The translations under genes were made by a program, and so were the position numbers. Of a stretch of DNA of 64,000 bases, positions 23,752 through 34,817 are shown piece after piece. Position 1 is the first letter of the stretch; each line of letters begins with the position of its first letter. Origin of the DNA: an uncultured Gammaproteobacteria bacterium (lineage in GTDB: Bacteria > Pseudomonadota > Gammaproteobacteria > HyVt-429); contig CAMYOD010000077.1 of the NCBI GenBank assembly GCA_947259975.1, forward strand, positions 121,368-185,367, given 5' to 3'. Under the pieces are notes generated by a model. It worked only from the letters and a program-made list of their open reading frames with translations. It ran no database searches and was not told the DNA's origin.

Positions 23752-24333
23752 TTATTTCTTTGCCGGAATCAATGCCACGAGTGCACCGAACTTGGGATGG
23801 TCGAAATAGTGTACTTGCTTCGGCCGTAAGCGTATTTTCTGACTAATCGTAAATCCGGATTCGGAGTCGTAGATCGAGGTCGGCCACGTGTTACCTGCCG
23901 ATTGAGATGTGATCCCGTCGGGAAAATAATTCAGCGCCAGGTCAAGCTGCAGAAACCGCGCCTGATAGAAATGTGCGGTGCCTTCAAGTGAAGACGAGGC
24001 GTCGGTGATCCGGACTGGCCGGGACTGTTTTTTACCCGCCGATTCCTGTTGCCAGCGCTGGCGATGTAGAAGTCGATAGTCGGCATTGGCGCGCAATAAC
24101 TGAACTGCGGTATCAAGGTGCCAGCCGCTAGCGTGCACCCGTTCGCCGGTGGCGGCCGATGACAGAGCGGGCAAATCACTGGCACGAAGGAACACCTCTC
24201 CCGCACTCGTATCGGGCCCGGTATTCTCGAATACGACCAGTTCGATTATGTAGTCTTTGGCTTGCGCCGCACTGGTCAGAATCAGGCCCAGTACGGTAAT
24301 AATCAATCTCAAATGTGACGTGTATCCACGCAT
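23752..24333 (-). CDS. csiV: CsiV-family periplasmic protein
   Basis: 193 residues with a Sec signal peptide (hydrophobic stretch LIITVLGLILTSAAQA, cleavage after AQA). The mature start YIIELVVFEN and the segments FYQARFLQLDLALNYFP and RLRPKQVHYFDHPKFGALVAL match the CsiV family of peptidoglycan-linked proteins, where basal N-terminal and C-terminal strands are conserved. In Vibrio, CsiV binds peptidoglycan and is tied to LpoA and cell shape. A csiV-like gene near mfd is common in gammaproteobacteria. Divergent from def, 87 bases apart. Confidence 0.75.
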   Translation of the reverse strand: MRGYTSHLRLIITVLGLILTSAAQAKDYIIELVVFENTGPDTSAGEVFLRASDLPALSSAATGERVHASGWHLDTAVQLLRANADYRLLHRQRWQQESAGKKQSRPVRITDASSSLEGTAHFYQARFLQLDLALNYFPDGITSQSAGNTWPTSIYDSESGFTISQKIRLRPKQVHYFDHPKFGALVALIPAKK

Positions 24334-24420
24334 GGATAATTTACCCGGTTTTTCGATGCAGTTGCGCCGGATCGGAAGTATGTCGGAAATCGCAGCGGAA
24401 TTCGAGGCAAGACGAGGCTA

Positions 24421-24951
24421 ATGGCAGTACGGCCAGTATTGAAGATGGGCGAGCCGCGACTTTTCGAAGTGAGCGAGGCCGTGTCGGAAGAAGAGTTTGA
24501 AACCGTTGAGCTGCGTTCACTTATCGCGGATATGTTCGATACCATGGCCGCGCTGGAGGGGGCGGGACTCGCTGCGCCGCAAATCGGCATATTGAAACGG
24601 GTCGTAATCTTCGGCGTGGCTGAGAATTCGCGCTATCCCCAGGTTGAGCCTGTGCCAATGACAGTCCTCATTAATCCGGTAGTTGAAGTCCTGGATACCG
24701 CTACCGAGGAGGATTGGGAAGGTTGTCTCAGTGTGCCGGGTATGCGCGGCCTGGTCGAGCGCGCGTCGCACATACGTTATTCGGGCTATTCTGAAACCGG
24801 TGCCCCCCTGAGGCGCGAGGCAAAGGGTTTTCATGCGCGGGTGGTCCAGCACGAGTGCGACCATCTCGATGGAATTCTTTATCCCATGCGTATCCCCGAT
24901 CTCCGCAACTTCGGTTATGAGGATGCGTTATTCCCGGAGCAGCCGCACTAG
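24421..24951 (+). CDS. def: Peptide deformylase
   Basis: 176 residues. All three motifs are present: [10 protein letters not shown] (47-56), EGCLSVP (100-106, metal ligand C102) and HECDH (144-148, ligands H144 and H148, catalytic E145). It removes the N-formyl group from nascent proteins. No fmt gene is next to it, unlike the common def-fmt pair, so this may be a second deformylase or a relocated one. Convergent with mfd, stops 2 bases apart. Confidence 0.93.
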   Translation: MAVRPVLKMGEPRLFEVSEAVSEEEFETVELRSLIADMFDTMAALEGAGLAAPQIGILKRVVIFGVAENSRYPQVEPVPMTVLINPVVEVLDTATEEDWEGCLSVPGMRGLVERASHIRYSGYSETGAPLRREAKGFHARVVQHECDHLDGILYPMRIPDLRNFGYEDALFPEQPH

Positions 24952-24953
24952 CG

Positions 24954-27900
24954 CTACAGAGCGGATCGTTCAAATTGCTGTAAGAGGCCGTCGAGGAATT
25001 CGAGCCGGTCCTGCACATTCGGCAGGTCGTTTGTGATCCTTAATCGGGCGGGTCCATCGAGTCGATACGTACCCGGATCCTCCTCGAGCAAGCGAAGGAT
25101 GTCGGTCGGATCAATGTCAGGTTGATCAGAGAAAATGATAGAACCGCCGGAGTCCCCGATATCGATCTTCTGTATGCGCAGACGCATGGCACGTTGCTTC
25201 AAAGCGGTAACGGCGAAGAGCGTGGTTGCCGGGTCGGGCAGCATACCGAAGCGATCGATCATTTCGGTGCGCAGTTCCCCCAGCTCTTCGGCATCGTTGG
25301 TATTGGCGATGCGTTTATACATCATCAACCGCGTATGCACATCCGGGAGATAGTCCGACGGGATGAGTACCGGTACGTGCAGATCGATCTCCATGTGAGT
25401 CATGGCGGGCGGCTGGTCCCTGTCATGCAGCGGGATCGTCCCGGCCTTTAACGAGGCGATTGCGCGATTCAGGAGATCCATATAAAGGGTGAAACCGACC
25501 TCATCAACAAGACCGCTCTGTGATTCGCCGAGCAATTCGCCGGCGCCGCGAATCTCAAGATCGTGGGAAGCAAGGGAAAAACCCGCACCCAGCTCGTCGA
25601 GGGCCGCGATGGCCTCAAGCCGTTTTGCGGCGTCCGCGGTGAGTGCCTGACGCGAGGGCACCAGCAGAAAGGCATAGGCGCGATGGTGCGAGCGACCGAC
25701 TCGACCGCGTAACTGGTGCAATTGGGCGAGACCGAATCGATCTGCACGGTTCATGATGATGGTGTTCGCCGTAGGGACATCGATGCCACTTTCGATGATT
25801 GTGGTACACAGCAGTACATTAAAACGTTGGTGGTAGAAGTCCTGCATTACCGCTTCAAGTTCACGTTCCGGCATTTGTCCATGGGCAATGCGAATTTCAA
25901 ACTCCGGTAACAAGGCCTCAAGTTCCCCGGCGATACGCTCCATCGACCTGACATCATTGTGCAGAAAGTAGATTTGTCCGCCACGACGCATTTCGCGCAG
26001 ACAGGCCTCACGAATCAGGCTACCGCTCCACTCGCTCACAAAGGTTTTTACCGAGAGCCTTTCGCGCGGCGGCGTTGCAATAATGGAAATGTCGCGCAAG
26101 CCGGCAAGGGCCAGATTCATGGTGCGCGGTATAGGCGTGGCCGTAAGCGTGAGGATGTCGACCTCGCTGCGCAATTTCTTCAAGCGTTCTTTTTGCCGCA
26201 CGCCGAAACGATGCTCCTCGTCGATAATGACGAGCCCAAGATCACGAAATTTAATATCGGTTTGTAACAGTCGATGGGTGCCGATAATGATGTCCACCGT
26301 GCCCTGCGCCAAAGCCGACAAGGTCTTGGTGATCTCGGATTTGCTGCGAAAGCGCGACAGCAATGCGATGTTGATCGGCAGGTCGGCGAATCGATCGGTA
26401 AAATTCTGATAGTGCTGTTGCGCAAGTAGTGTTGTGGGTACAAGTATTGCAACCTGGCGCTGGTTTTCGACCGCGAGAAATGCGGCACGCAGCGCAACTT
26501 CGGTCTTGCCGAAGCCGACATCACCACAAACAAGACGATCCATGGGGCGGTCGCTTTCCATGTCGCGCAGAACCTCGTCGATGGCCTGATCTTGATCCGG
26601 CGTCTCTTCGAAAGGAAACTCGGCGGCGAATGCGGTGTAGGCATCATCGCGTTCCGGGAAGGCATAGCCTTTGCGCGCAGCACGTAACGCCTGTACTTCG
26701 AGTAATTCCACGGCCGCGTCATGAGCCTTCTGCCGTGCACGTTGTGTGGCGCGCTCCCATTCCTTGCCGCCGAGGCGGTGCAGCGGGGCATGTTCAGGGT
26801 CGGTGCCCGTGTAGCGGCTTATTAGATGTAGCGACAGGACAGGTATATATAGTTTGTCGCCACCCTGGTACTCAAGCGTGAGAAACTCGGACTCGCCACC
26901 GAGCACGTCCAGGAGCTGGAGCCCACTGTAGCGGCCGACACCGTGATCTTCGTGGACAACCGGATCACCGATCTTGAGTTCGGCCAGCGAGCGAATAATG
27001 GCTTCGGGATCGCGTCCACGCCGTCGGCGTTGGCGCCGCTGAAAAACCTGCTCGCCGAAAAGCTGCGGTTCGGTGATGACCGCGATGTCCGGATCGACGA
27101 GCAACAAGCCGGATTCGATGGGCGCGACCGTAAGCCCCAAAGATGCGTCAGAGCGCAGGAAATCATCCCAATTTGCAAACATCTCGGGGAATATTCCGTG
27201 GCCATTGAGCGGTCCCTTGATGGCTTCGCGGCGACCCGCGGTCTCGGCGACGAGCAGGATCCGTCCACGGTACGCGCGCACAAATTCCAACAGTCGGGCG
27301 TAGGGCGATTCGGCCTTCAGATTAACGGGCAATAACGGCGGGTTTTTGGTGCACAGATTAACGGCGCTTGTGGCGTCACCGGGCGACGGTAAGTCGGGCA
27401 CCGACACACGTCGGAAATCTGTCAGGCGCTCATCGAGTTCGGTGGTGCGGAGAAAAAGGTCATCCGGTGGTAATACCCGGCGCTGCGTATCGGCGCTGGC
27501 GTTGCCAAAGCGCTCCTCGTACTCACGTTCGAAGCGTTCGGCCGCATCCGTGATCGACCCCAACAAGAGAAAGGCCGTGGATGTCGGCAGGTAGTCAAAC
27601 AGTGTGGCAGTCGCAGCAAAAAACAGTGGGAAGTAGTAGTCGAGACCCGCGGGCACGAGGCCGCTGCTCACGTCCCGGTACAGCGAGATAGTGCGCGGGT
27701 CGCCCTCGAAATGCTCGCGAAATGATTGACGGAACATGCGGATACCGGAATCATCCAGCGGAATTTCCCGCGCCGGCAGCAGTCGGATCTCGTCGACCGC
27801 AGCCAACGAGCGCTGCGTGTCCGGCTCGAAATGACGAATCGACTCAATTTCCTCACCATACAGATCGATACGGAAGGGTCGCCGACTGCCCATGGGAAAG

Positions 27901-28460
27901 ATGTCGACGAGGCCACCGCGCACCGCAAATTCACCATGTTCCATGACCTGACTGACGCAATGATAGCCGGCGGTTTCCAATTGCAGACGCAACTGTTCGA
28001 GATCGAGGTGTTCTCCCGATCGCAGATGAAACGTGCTCGCCGCAATATAGTTTTGTGGCGGCAGTCGCTGCATCAGATTGGCAACCGAGAGTATGACGAC
28101 ACCGCGGGATAAGTGTGGCAAACGGTAGAGAGTCAGTAACCGCTGCGAAACGATATCCTGGTGCGGGGAAAACAGATCGTATGGCAGACATTCCCAGTCG
28201 GGGAAGGGCAGTACCGGTGGCGGATCGTCGTGTCCGGCGTAGAAGCGGATTTCACGCTCAAGCCGTAGAACCGCACGGGCGTCGGGCACGATGACGACGA
28301 CCGGCGCATCCTGGGAGGCGGCCATGGCCATGGCCGCCAGCCCGCGGCTGCTACCAAGCAGGCGCTGCCAGACCAGAGGCCGTGCGGCGGTTTGCGGTAA
28401 CGGTGGCGCCAATGCGGACGCCGTGTCGGGTACGCGGTCGGCGCTTTCCTGCGAGGTCAT
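24954..28460 (-). CDS. mfd: Transcription-repair coupling factor Mfd
   Basis: About 1168 residues, close to the usual 1150. Order of domains: UvrB-like N-terminus (FPDWECLPYDLFSPH), the RNA-polymerase-interacting CarD-like domain (KIGDPVVHEDHGVGRY), then the translocase with Walker A CGDVGFGKTE, DEEHRFGV, and the TRG region (LHQLRGRVGRS). It removes stalled RNA polymerase at lesions and recruits UvrA. The ATG used here leaves 67 bases to ispD; a second ATG 69 bases upstream would overlap the ispD start by 2 bases and is less likely. Confidence 0.95.
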   Translation of the reverse strand: MTSQESADRVPDTASALAPPLPQTAARPLVWQRLLGSSRGLAAMAMAASQDAPVVVIVPDARAVLRLEREIRFYAGHDDPPPVLPFPDWECLPYDLFSPHQDIVSQRLLTLYRLPHLSRGVVILSVANLMQRLPPQNYIAASTFHLRSGEHLDLEQLRLQLETAGYHCVSQVMEHGEFAVRGGLVDIFPMGSRRPFRIDLYGEEIESIRHFEPDTQRSLAAVDEIRLLPAREIPLDDSGIRMFRQSFREHFEGDPRTISLYRDVSSGLVPAGLDYYFPLFFAATATLFDYLPTSTAFLLLGSITDAAERFEREYEERFGNASADTQRRVLPPDDLFLRTTELDERLTDFRRVSVPDLPSPGDATSAVNLCTKNPPLLPVNLKAESPYARLLEFVRAYRGRILLVAETAGRREAIKGPLNGHGIFPEMFANWDDFLRSDASLGLTVAPIESGLLLVDPDIAVITEPQLFGEQVFQRRQRRRRGRDPEAIIRSLAELKIGDPVVHEDHGVGRYSGLQLLDVLGGESEFLTLEYQGGDKLYIPVLSLHLISRYTGTDPEHAPLHRLGGKEWERATQRARQKAHDAAVELLEVQALRAARKGYAFPERDDAYTAFAAEFPFEETPDQDQAIDEVLRDMESDRPMDRLVCGDVGFGKTEVALRAAFLAVENQRQVAILVPTTLLAQQHYQNFTDRFADLPINIALLSRFRSKSEITKTLSALAQGTVDIIIGTHRLLQTDIKFRDLGLVIIDEEHRFGVRQKERLKKLRSEVDILTLTATPIPRTMNLALAGLRDISIIATPPRERLSVKTFVSEWSGSLIREACLREMRRGGQIYFLHNDVRSMERIAGELEALLPEFEIRIAHGQMPERELEAVMQDFYHQRFNVLLCTTIIESGIDVPTANTIIMNRADRFGLAQLHQLRGRVGRSHHRAYAFLLVPSRQALTADAAKRLEAIAALDELGAGFSLASHDLEIRGAGELLGESQSGLVDEVGFTLYMDLLNRAIASLKAGTIPLHDRDQPPAMTHMEIDLHVPVLIPSDYLPDVHTRLMMYKRIANTNDAEELGELRTEMIDRFGMLPDPATTLFAVTALKQRAMRLRIQKIDIGDSGGSIIFSDQPDIDPTDILRLLEEDPGTYRLDGPARLRITNDLPNVQDRLEFLDGLLQQFERSAL

Positions 28461-28527
28461 AATCAAGGGTGTCGCGAATGGGCGCGCATTGTAACCTTTG
28501 CGCCGTGCGGCGCGCAAAACGATTGTC

Positions 28528-29238
28528 ATGGTAACGCCTGATTACTGGGCCCTGGTGCCTGCCGCCGGTGTCGGTGCGCGTATGGGCGCAGCCCGACCGA
28601 AGCAATATCTGGAGTTGTGCGGTCGTACGGTCATTGAACATACCTTGCTGTGCCTGCTGCGGCATTCGCGCATCAAGGGTGTCGTCGTGGTGGTGGCGGC
28701 AGACGACGATCTTTGGCCGACGGTGGCACTGCGCGATGTGAAGTTGCTTGGCAGCGCGACGGGCGGCGCCGATCGCGCCGCGTCGGTCATGAGTGGACTG
28801 CAATTTTTGCGTGCTTACGCGCGCAACACCGACTGGATCCTGGTGCACGATGCGGTGCGCCCGTGTCTGCGTGGTGAGGACATCGACGCCCTGATCGATG
28901 GGGTGGGTAATTACCCGGACGGGGGTCTGCTGGGCGCGGCAATCACGGATACGGTCAAGCGTACCGACGAAATGGGTTATGTGGAACGCACGGTGACGCG
29001 AGAAAATCTGTACCGTGCGCTGACACCACAGATGTTCAGTCTCGATGCCCTGTGTGCGGCACTGGATGCCGCGGTGGTCGCCGGCGTCGATGTAACGGAT
29101 GAAGCGACGGCCATGGAACACGTCGGGGTCCAGCCGCTGGTGGTGCCGGGGCACAGTGACAATATCAAGATCACGGTGCCTGCGGATCTGGCAATCGCCG
29201 AACTGTACCTGGCGCGACAACAGGAGACGGACAATTGA
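28528..29238 (+). CDS. ispD: 2-C-methyl-D-erythritol 4-phosphate cytidylyltransferase
   Basis: About 236 residues. The N-terminal CTP-binding motif [19 protein letters not shown] and the later VHDAVRPC identify IspD, third step of the MEP isoprenoid pathway. The ATG chosen begins [14 protein letters not shown]; an in-frame extension ten codons upstream is rejected. The stop overlaps the TTG start of ispF (TTGA), so both are translated together. The pathway also supplies undecaprenyl phosphate for the polysaccharide loci. Confidence 0.93.
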   Translation: MVTPDYWALVPAAGVGARMGAARPKQYLELCGRTVIEHTLLCLLRHSRIKGVVVVVAADDDLWPTVALRDVKLLGSATGGADRAASVMSGLQFLRAYARNTDWILVHDAVRPCLRGEDIDALIDGVGNYPDGGLLGAAITDTVKRTDEMGYVERTVTRENLYRALTPQMFSLDALCAALDAAVVAGVDVTDEATAMEHVGVQPLVVPGHSDNIKITVPADLAIAELYLARQQETDN

Positions 29239-29711
29239 TACGAATCGGGCACGGGTTTGACGTACATCCCTTTACGCAAGGCCGGCCATTACGCCTCGGC
29301 GGGGTCGAGGTGCCTTACGATCGTGGTTTGGCGGGCCATTCGGACGCGGACGTATTGATCCATGCGGTCAGCGATGCCTGTCTGGGCGCCGCAGGCAAGG
29401 GCGACATCGGACGACACTTTCCGGATACAGATGACGCGTTCAAGGATATCGACAGTCGCGAGCTATTGCGACGGGTCGCGGAACTGCTGTTCGAGGCGCG
29501 CTGGCGAATCAGCAATGTGGACAGCACGATCGTGGCACAGGCGCCCAGGCTGGCACCCTATCTCGCGCAGATGGAATCCCATATGGCTGCAGACCTGGGG
29601 GTTGCCACCGAGCAGGTCAACGTGAAGGCGACCACCACCGAGCGGTTGGGATACCTCGGTCGCGAGGAAGGCATTGCGGCCCACGCGGTGGTGCTCCTAA
29701 GCCAGGCGTAA
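29235..29711 (+). CDS. ispF: 2-C-methyl-D-erythritol 2,4-cyclodiphosphate synthase
   Basis: 158 residues, the family length. TTG start overlapping the ispD stop. Metal ligands D9 and H11 lie in HGFDVH, with [20 protein letters not shown] and ATTTERLG as further signatures. It forms the cyclic diphosphate in the MEP pathway. Convergent with the smr gene, 16 bases between the stops. Confidence 0.94.
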   Translation: MIRIGHGFDVHPFTQGRPLRLGGVEVPYDRGLAGHSDADVLIHAVSDACLGAAGKGDIGRHFPDTDDAFKDIDSRELLRRVAELLFEARWRISNVDSTIVAQAPRLAPYLAQMESHMAADLGVATEQVNVKATTTERLGYLGREEGIAAHAVVLLSQA

Positions 29712-29727
29712 CCATACGCGCGCCCGT

Positions 29728-30252
29728 CTACCCATGACGATCGAGCAGAACATACACCGCACCGGTGCCCCCATCCGCCGGGCGCGCCGAGCAGAAAGCG
29801 AGCACGGTTTGCGTGCGTCGTAACCAGCTGTTCAAGGCGCCTTTGAGTACTGGAATGCGGCCGGCCGAGCCGTGCCCCTTGCCATGGATGATGCGCACGC
29901 AACGAAAACCTTCAAGCTGTGCCTCACGCAACAGGCTATTGACGGCAACGCGCGCCTCGGCGACGGTGAGACCGTGCAGATCAAATTCGGCCTCGATGGC
30001 GAATTGGCCACGGCGCAGCTTGCGCAGGACACTACGGGGTGCGCCAGTGCGTAGATATGTCAGTTCGTCGCCGGTCTCGATGTCCGGGTGGAATTCCGGT
30101 TCACCCAGGCTGTCGATGACTTGGGCCTCGTCACGCAAGGCCTGCTCAGGGACCGGTCGCCGCCGCCGGCGGAACGGCGCGACACGATCTTGTTTCAGTC
30201 GCTGCGCCCCGCGTGCGGCCTTACGAAACAACGACCCGTCGTCGTCAGACAT
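29728..30252 (-). CDS. Smr-domain protein (possible endonuclease)
   Basis: About 174 residues from the ATG giving MSDDDGSLFR; the longer frame upstream runs into trxB and was rejected. The Smr domain shows DLHG (91-94) and HGKGHGS (123-129), the two motifs of MutS2-C-terminal-like nucleases; the N-terminal 60 residues are basic, with an RFRRRRRP-type stretch. Stand-alone Smr proteins such as SmrB cut mRNA at collided ribosomes; the exact role here is open. Lies 34 bases downstream of trxB on the same strand. Confidence 0.83.
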   Translation of the reverse strand: MSDDDGSLFRKAARGAQRLKQDRVAPFRRRRRPVPEQALRDEAQVIDSLGEPEFHPDIETGDELTYLRTGAPRSVLRKLRRGQFAIEAEFDLHGLTVAEARVAVNSLLREAQLEGFRCVRIIHGKGHGSAGRIPVLKGALNSWLRRTQTVLAFCSARPADGGTGAVYVLLDRHG

Positions 30253-30286
30253 TGCGCTGGACCGTGTCGAAAACAGTGTTACGTAG

Positions 30287-31295
<1,009 letters not shown>

Positions 31296-31366
31296 TTGCT
31301 GTAAGCGGGGGTATAGTTTGCCGGCGCCAATACTACGCCAGGAGTTAGGCAAAGGCCAAAAACCGT

Positions 31367-32443
31367 ATGCGTATCGGGATACCAACAGAAATTAAGCCGC
31401 TCGAGGGTCGAGTCGGGTTGATACCGGAGGCTGCCGGCCAACTGATCCAGCATGGCCATACGGTGGCAGTGCAGGCCGGTGCCGGACGTGCCAGCGGCTA
31501 CGATGATGCGGCTTATGCGGCCCTAGGCGCGCAGCTCTTGCCGACCGCTGCGGACGTGTACGCTGCCGCCGAACTTATCGTCAAGGTCAAGGAGCCCGTC
31601 GGCGAGGAAATCGGCCACCTCGCGGCGCACCACCGGCTGTTCTCATATCTGCATCTGGCAGCGAACCTGAATCTTGCGCGGACCCTGGCGGATCGCGGAT
31701 TGACCGCAATTGCCTTCGAGACGGTGGAGCATGATCATTATCTACCCTTATTGGCGCCGATGAGTGATATTGCCGGCCGACTCGCGGTGCAAATCGGCAC
31801 AACACTGCTGCACGCCCCCCAGGGCGGTCGTGGAATTCTGCTCGGCGGCCTGCCGGCGGCGGAGCGAGGCTCGGTGGTGGTATTGGGCGCGGGCAGTGCG
31901 GGCGGCAATGCGGTACGCGTTGCCGCGGCGATGGGCGCACAGGTTACCGTATTCGCGCTGCGACGTACGAGTCTCGAGCGTATGCGGGAGATTGGGCGTA
32001 ACGTGACTGCACTGTATTCCTATCACGATGCGGTTGAGACCGCGGTGGCGCAGGCGGATCTCTTGATCGGCGCCGTTTTGGTCACCGGTGCGCGGGCGCC
32101 GCGTCTGGTCAGCGCCGATCTGGTGCGCCGCATGAAGCCAGGTAGTGTTATTGTGGATATCGCAATCGATCAGGGCGGGTGCGTGGAAACAATGCGCCCG
32201 ACCGACTATACGGCGCCGACCTATGTCGAGTACGGGGTGACCCATTTTGGTGTCACCAATATGCCTGGCGCGGTACCGCGTACCGCATCGCAGGTGCTGT
32301 CGGCCGCCTTGATACCCTATGTCCTGCGCCTGGCGGAGGCGGGCTGGGAAAACGATCCGGAACTCGCTGCGGGAGTCAATGTTGATCGCGGACAGATTGT
32401 TCATCCCGCTGTAAAGAGCGCCCTGGAAGAAGCCAATACCTAG
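31367..32443 (+). CDS. ald: Alanine dehydrogenase
   Basis: 358 residues. MRIGIPTEIKPLEGRVGLIP, KVKEP, LFSYLHLA, the Rossmann motif VLGAGSAGGNAVRVA and the C-terminal TNMPGAVPRTAS identify Ald, which interconverts alanine and pyruvate with NAD. Compared with the usual Gly-x-Gly-x-x-Gly it reads GAGSAGG, acceptable for the family. It is divergent from trxB by 126 bases and sits 12 bases before ftsK; this insertion between trxB and ftsK is not the E. coli order, where lrp occupies the place. Confidence 0.93.
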   Translation: MRIGIPTEIKPLEGRVGLIPEAAGQLIQHGHTVAVQAGAGRASGYDDAAYAALGAQLLPTAADVYAAAELIVKVKEPVGEEIGHLAAHHRLFSYLHLAANLNLARTLADRGLTAIAFETVEHDHYLPLLAPMSDIAGRLAVQIGTTLLHAPQGGRGILLGGLPAAERGSVVVLGAGSAGGNAVRVAAAMGAQVTVFALRRTSLERMREIGRNVTALYSYHDAVETAVAQADLLIGAVLVTGARAPRLVSADLVRRMKPGSVIVDIAIDQGGCVETMRPTDYTAPTYVEYGVTHFGVTNMPGAVPRTASQVLSAALIPYVLRLAEAGWENDPELAAGVNVDRGQIVHPAVKSALEEANT

Positions 32444-32455
32444 TTCAGGTTGTAA

Positions 32456-34738
32456 ATGATGTCGCAAGCTAGATGGAAGCGCCCAGCGCGCGCACCAATG
32501 ACGCCGAAGATCGTACCACTTGTGCGCGAGGCGGGTATGTATATTCTGGGTGCGCTGGCGGTTTATCTGTTGATCTCACTGTTGACCTATTCCGCGCAGG
32601 ATCCGGGATGGTCGAACAGCGGCACCGGGGGTCCAGTGCAGAATCTGGGTGGCAGTTTTGGCGCCTGGTTCGCGGACGTATTCCTGCAAATCTTCGGGTA
32701 CATGGCCTATCTCTTTCCGTTTATGGCGGGGTGGGCGGCCTGGCGTCTGTTTGTAAATCGCGGTCCGCAGCCACAACCGGAATTGCGTCACAAAATTCTA
32801 CTCGCGGTCGGGTTCTTCCTCACGGTCGTGGGTGGTTGCGGACTCGAAAACCTTCATTTCGCCCAACTCACCGCGGATAAGCCGTTCGTTGCGGGCGGGT
32901 TCATTGGTAGTTCACTGAGTGAGGCCTTCGCACCGGTGTTTGGCGGGCTCGGCACGACCCTGCTGACGCTCGCCATGTTCCTCGCCGGATTTACGTTGCT
33001 AACCAGTTTGTCCTGGCTGTGGTTGATGGATATCACGGGCAAGTACACCCTCGATTTGTATAGGTTGCTGAAGCGTTTGTCGGCGATGATTAATGATCAT
33101 GTCGCCGGCATGAAGGCGCGCAACACGCGGCAGGATACCGTGAAGGAGTTGCGCAAACGGATGAAACGCGAAAAACCGCCGCGTATCGAGCCGCGGATCC
33201 GCGAACAGACCGACAGTGGGCGTCTGGAGCGGGAACGCCAGGTGAATCTTTTCGAGACCCCGGCGACCGGTGTGCGCCCGCCACTGTCGTTGCTCGATCC
33301 CGTGCAGGAGAAGACAGGAGGATTCTCTACGCAGTCTCTCGAATCCATGTCGCGTCTCGTAGAGAAAAAGCTACGGGATTTTAGTATCGAGGCGCAAGTG
33401 GTCGAGGTTCATCCCGGCCCGGTGATTACCCGTTTCGAGATTGATCCGGCGCCGGGCATTAAGTCAAGCCAGATCGGGGCGCTGGCGAATGATCTGGCGC
33501 GTGCGCTTTCGGTGGTGAGCGTGCGTGTGGTCGAAAACATTCCGGGCAAGACGCATGTGGGTCTGGAGATTCCCAACGAGACCCGCGAAACGATCCAATT
33601 ACTGGAAGGGTTGTCGTCACAAGCGTTCGAGGAGGCCAATACGCCATTGCCGTTGATGTTGGGTAAGGACATCGGTGGCGGTCCTGTCATCGCAGACATG
33701 TGCAAGATGCCGCATTTGCTTATTGGTGGGACCACCGGATCCGGCAAGTCCGTATGTATCAATGCGTTGGTGCTGAGCATGATCTACAAGTCCACGCCGG
33801 AGGATGTGCGTCTGATCATGATCGATCCAAAAATGCTGGAGCTGTCCGTGTATGACGGTATCCCGCATTTGCTGACACCGGTGGTGACGGACATGTCGCA
33901 GGCCGCCAACGCACTACGCTGGTGTATCGAAGAAATGGAACGTCGCTTTCGTCTCATGGCGGCACTATCGGTGCGCAATATCGCGGGCTATAACCGCAAG
34001 GTCACGGCGGCGAAAAAAGAGCGGCGGCCGCTTATGAATCCGTTACTGGAACCGGATCAGGAACCCGAGGAACTGAGGCCTTATCCCTATATCGTCGTCG
34101 TCATCGATGAGCTGGCGGACCTGATGATGGTCGCCGGAAAGAAGGTCGAAGAGTTGATTGCGCGTATTGCACAACGGGCGCGTGCGGCGGGTATCCATTT
34201 GATCCTGGCGACACAGCGTCCGTCAGTGGACGTGATCACCGGATTGATCAAGGCCAATATTCCGGCGCGGATTGCATTTCAGGTATCCGCGCGCGTCGAT
34301 TCACGCACCATTCTGGACCAAATCGGCGCCGAACATTTGCTTGGGCAGGGCGACATGCTGTATCTGCCGCCGGGAACGGCCGCCGCTATCCGTGTCCATG
34401 GGGCCTTCGTGAGCGATCAGGAGGTGCAAAAGATCGCCAAGCATTTGAAGAAGGGCGGCAAGCCGGAATATCACGACGAGATTCTTGAGGGGCCCGACGA
34501 GTCTGCCGGATCTGCGGGCGCAAGTGATGGTGGCGGTGAAACCGACCCCCTCTACGACGAGGCCTTACGTCTGGTTACAGAGACTCGGCGGGCATCGATT
34601 TCCGCGGTACAGCGCCGCTTGCGTATCGGTTATAACCGGGCGGCCCGCATGATCGAGGCCATGGAAGCGGCGGGCGTGGTGGGCCCGTTACAATCGAACG
34701 GTAAACGTGAGGTACTGGCGCCACCGCCACCCAAATAG
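32456..34738 (+). CDS. ftsK: DNA translocase FtsK
   Basis: 760 residues. Four N-terminal membrane helices (about 25-195), a short basic linker (about 210-280), then the alpha-beta motor with Walker A GGTTGSGKS (near 424-432) and Walker B IVVVIDELADL, and a C-terminal winged-helix gamma domain (about 695-755, RRASISAVQRRLRIGYNRAARM). It couples septation to chromosome dimer resolution at dif. The linker is far shorter than in E. coli (1329 residues), as in many other gammaproteobacteria. Two consecutive ATGs could serve as start. Confidence 0.95.
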   Translation: MMSQARWKRPARAPMTPKIVPLVREAGMYILGALAVYLLISLLTYSAQDPGWSNSGTGGPVQNLGGSFGAWFADVFLQIFGYMAYLFPFMAGWAAWRLFVNRGPQPQPELRHKILLAVGFFLTVVGGCGLENLHFAQLTADKPFVAGGFIGSSLSEAFAPVFGGLGTTLLTLAMFLAGFTLLTSLSWLWLMDITGKYTLDLYRLLKRLSAMINDHVAGMKARNTRQDTVKELRKRMKREKPPRIEPRIREQTDSGRLERERQVNLFETPATGVRPPLSLLDPVQEKTGGFSTQSLESMSRLVEKKLRDFSIEAQVVEVHPGPVITRFEIDPAPGIKSSQIGALANDLARALSVVSVRVVENIPGKTHVGLEIPNETRETIQLLEGLSSQAFEEANTPLPLMLGKDIGGGPVIADMCKMPHLLIGGTTGSGKSVCINALVLSMIYKSTPEDVRLIMIDPKMLELSVYDGIPHLLTPVVTDMSQAANALRWCIEEMERRFRLMAALSVRNIAGYNRKVTAAKKERRPLMNPLLEPDQEPEELRPYPYIVVVIDELADLMMVAGKKVEELIARIAQRARAAGIHLILATQRPSVDVITGLIKANIPARIAFQVSARVDSRTILDQIGAEHLLGQGDMLYLPPGTAAAIRVHGAFVSDQEVQKIAKHLKKGGKPEYHDEILEGPDESAGSAGASDGGGETDPLYDEALRLVTETRRASISAVQRRLRIGYNRAARMIEAMEAAGVVGPLQSNGKREVLAPPPPK

Positions 34739-34817
34739 CGGCCACGACGCAGCGGCGCGAGCAAACCCAACCCTGTAACTATTTGGCCAGCAGGCCGTTA
34801 GAAAGTAATACACATCA

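Noticed and set aside
28351..29220. Long antisense open frame opposite ispD (289 codons)
   Set aside because: High GC third positions of ispD create it; the translation is Arg/His/Thr-rich with no domain, and ispD is certain.
31367..32443. Reading the ald product as a transhydrogenase alpha subunit
   Set aside because: Length of 358 residues and the TNMPGAVPRTAS motif fit alanine dehydrogenase; no membrane part or pntB is near.
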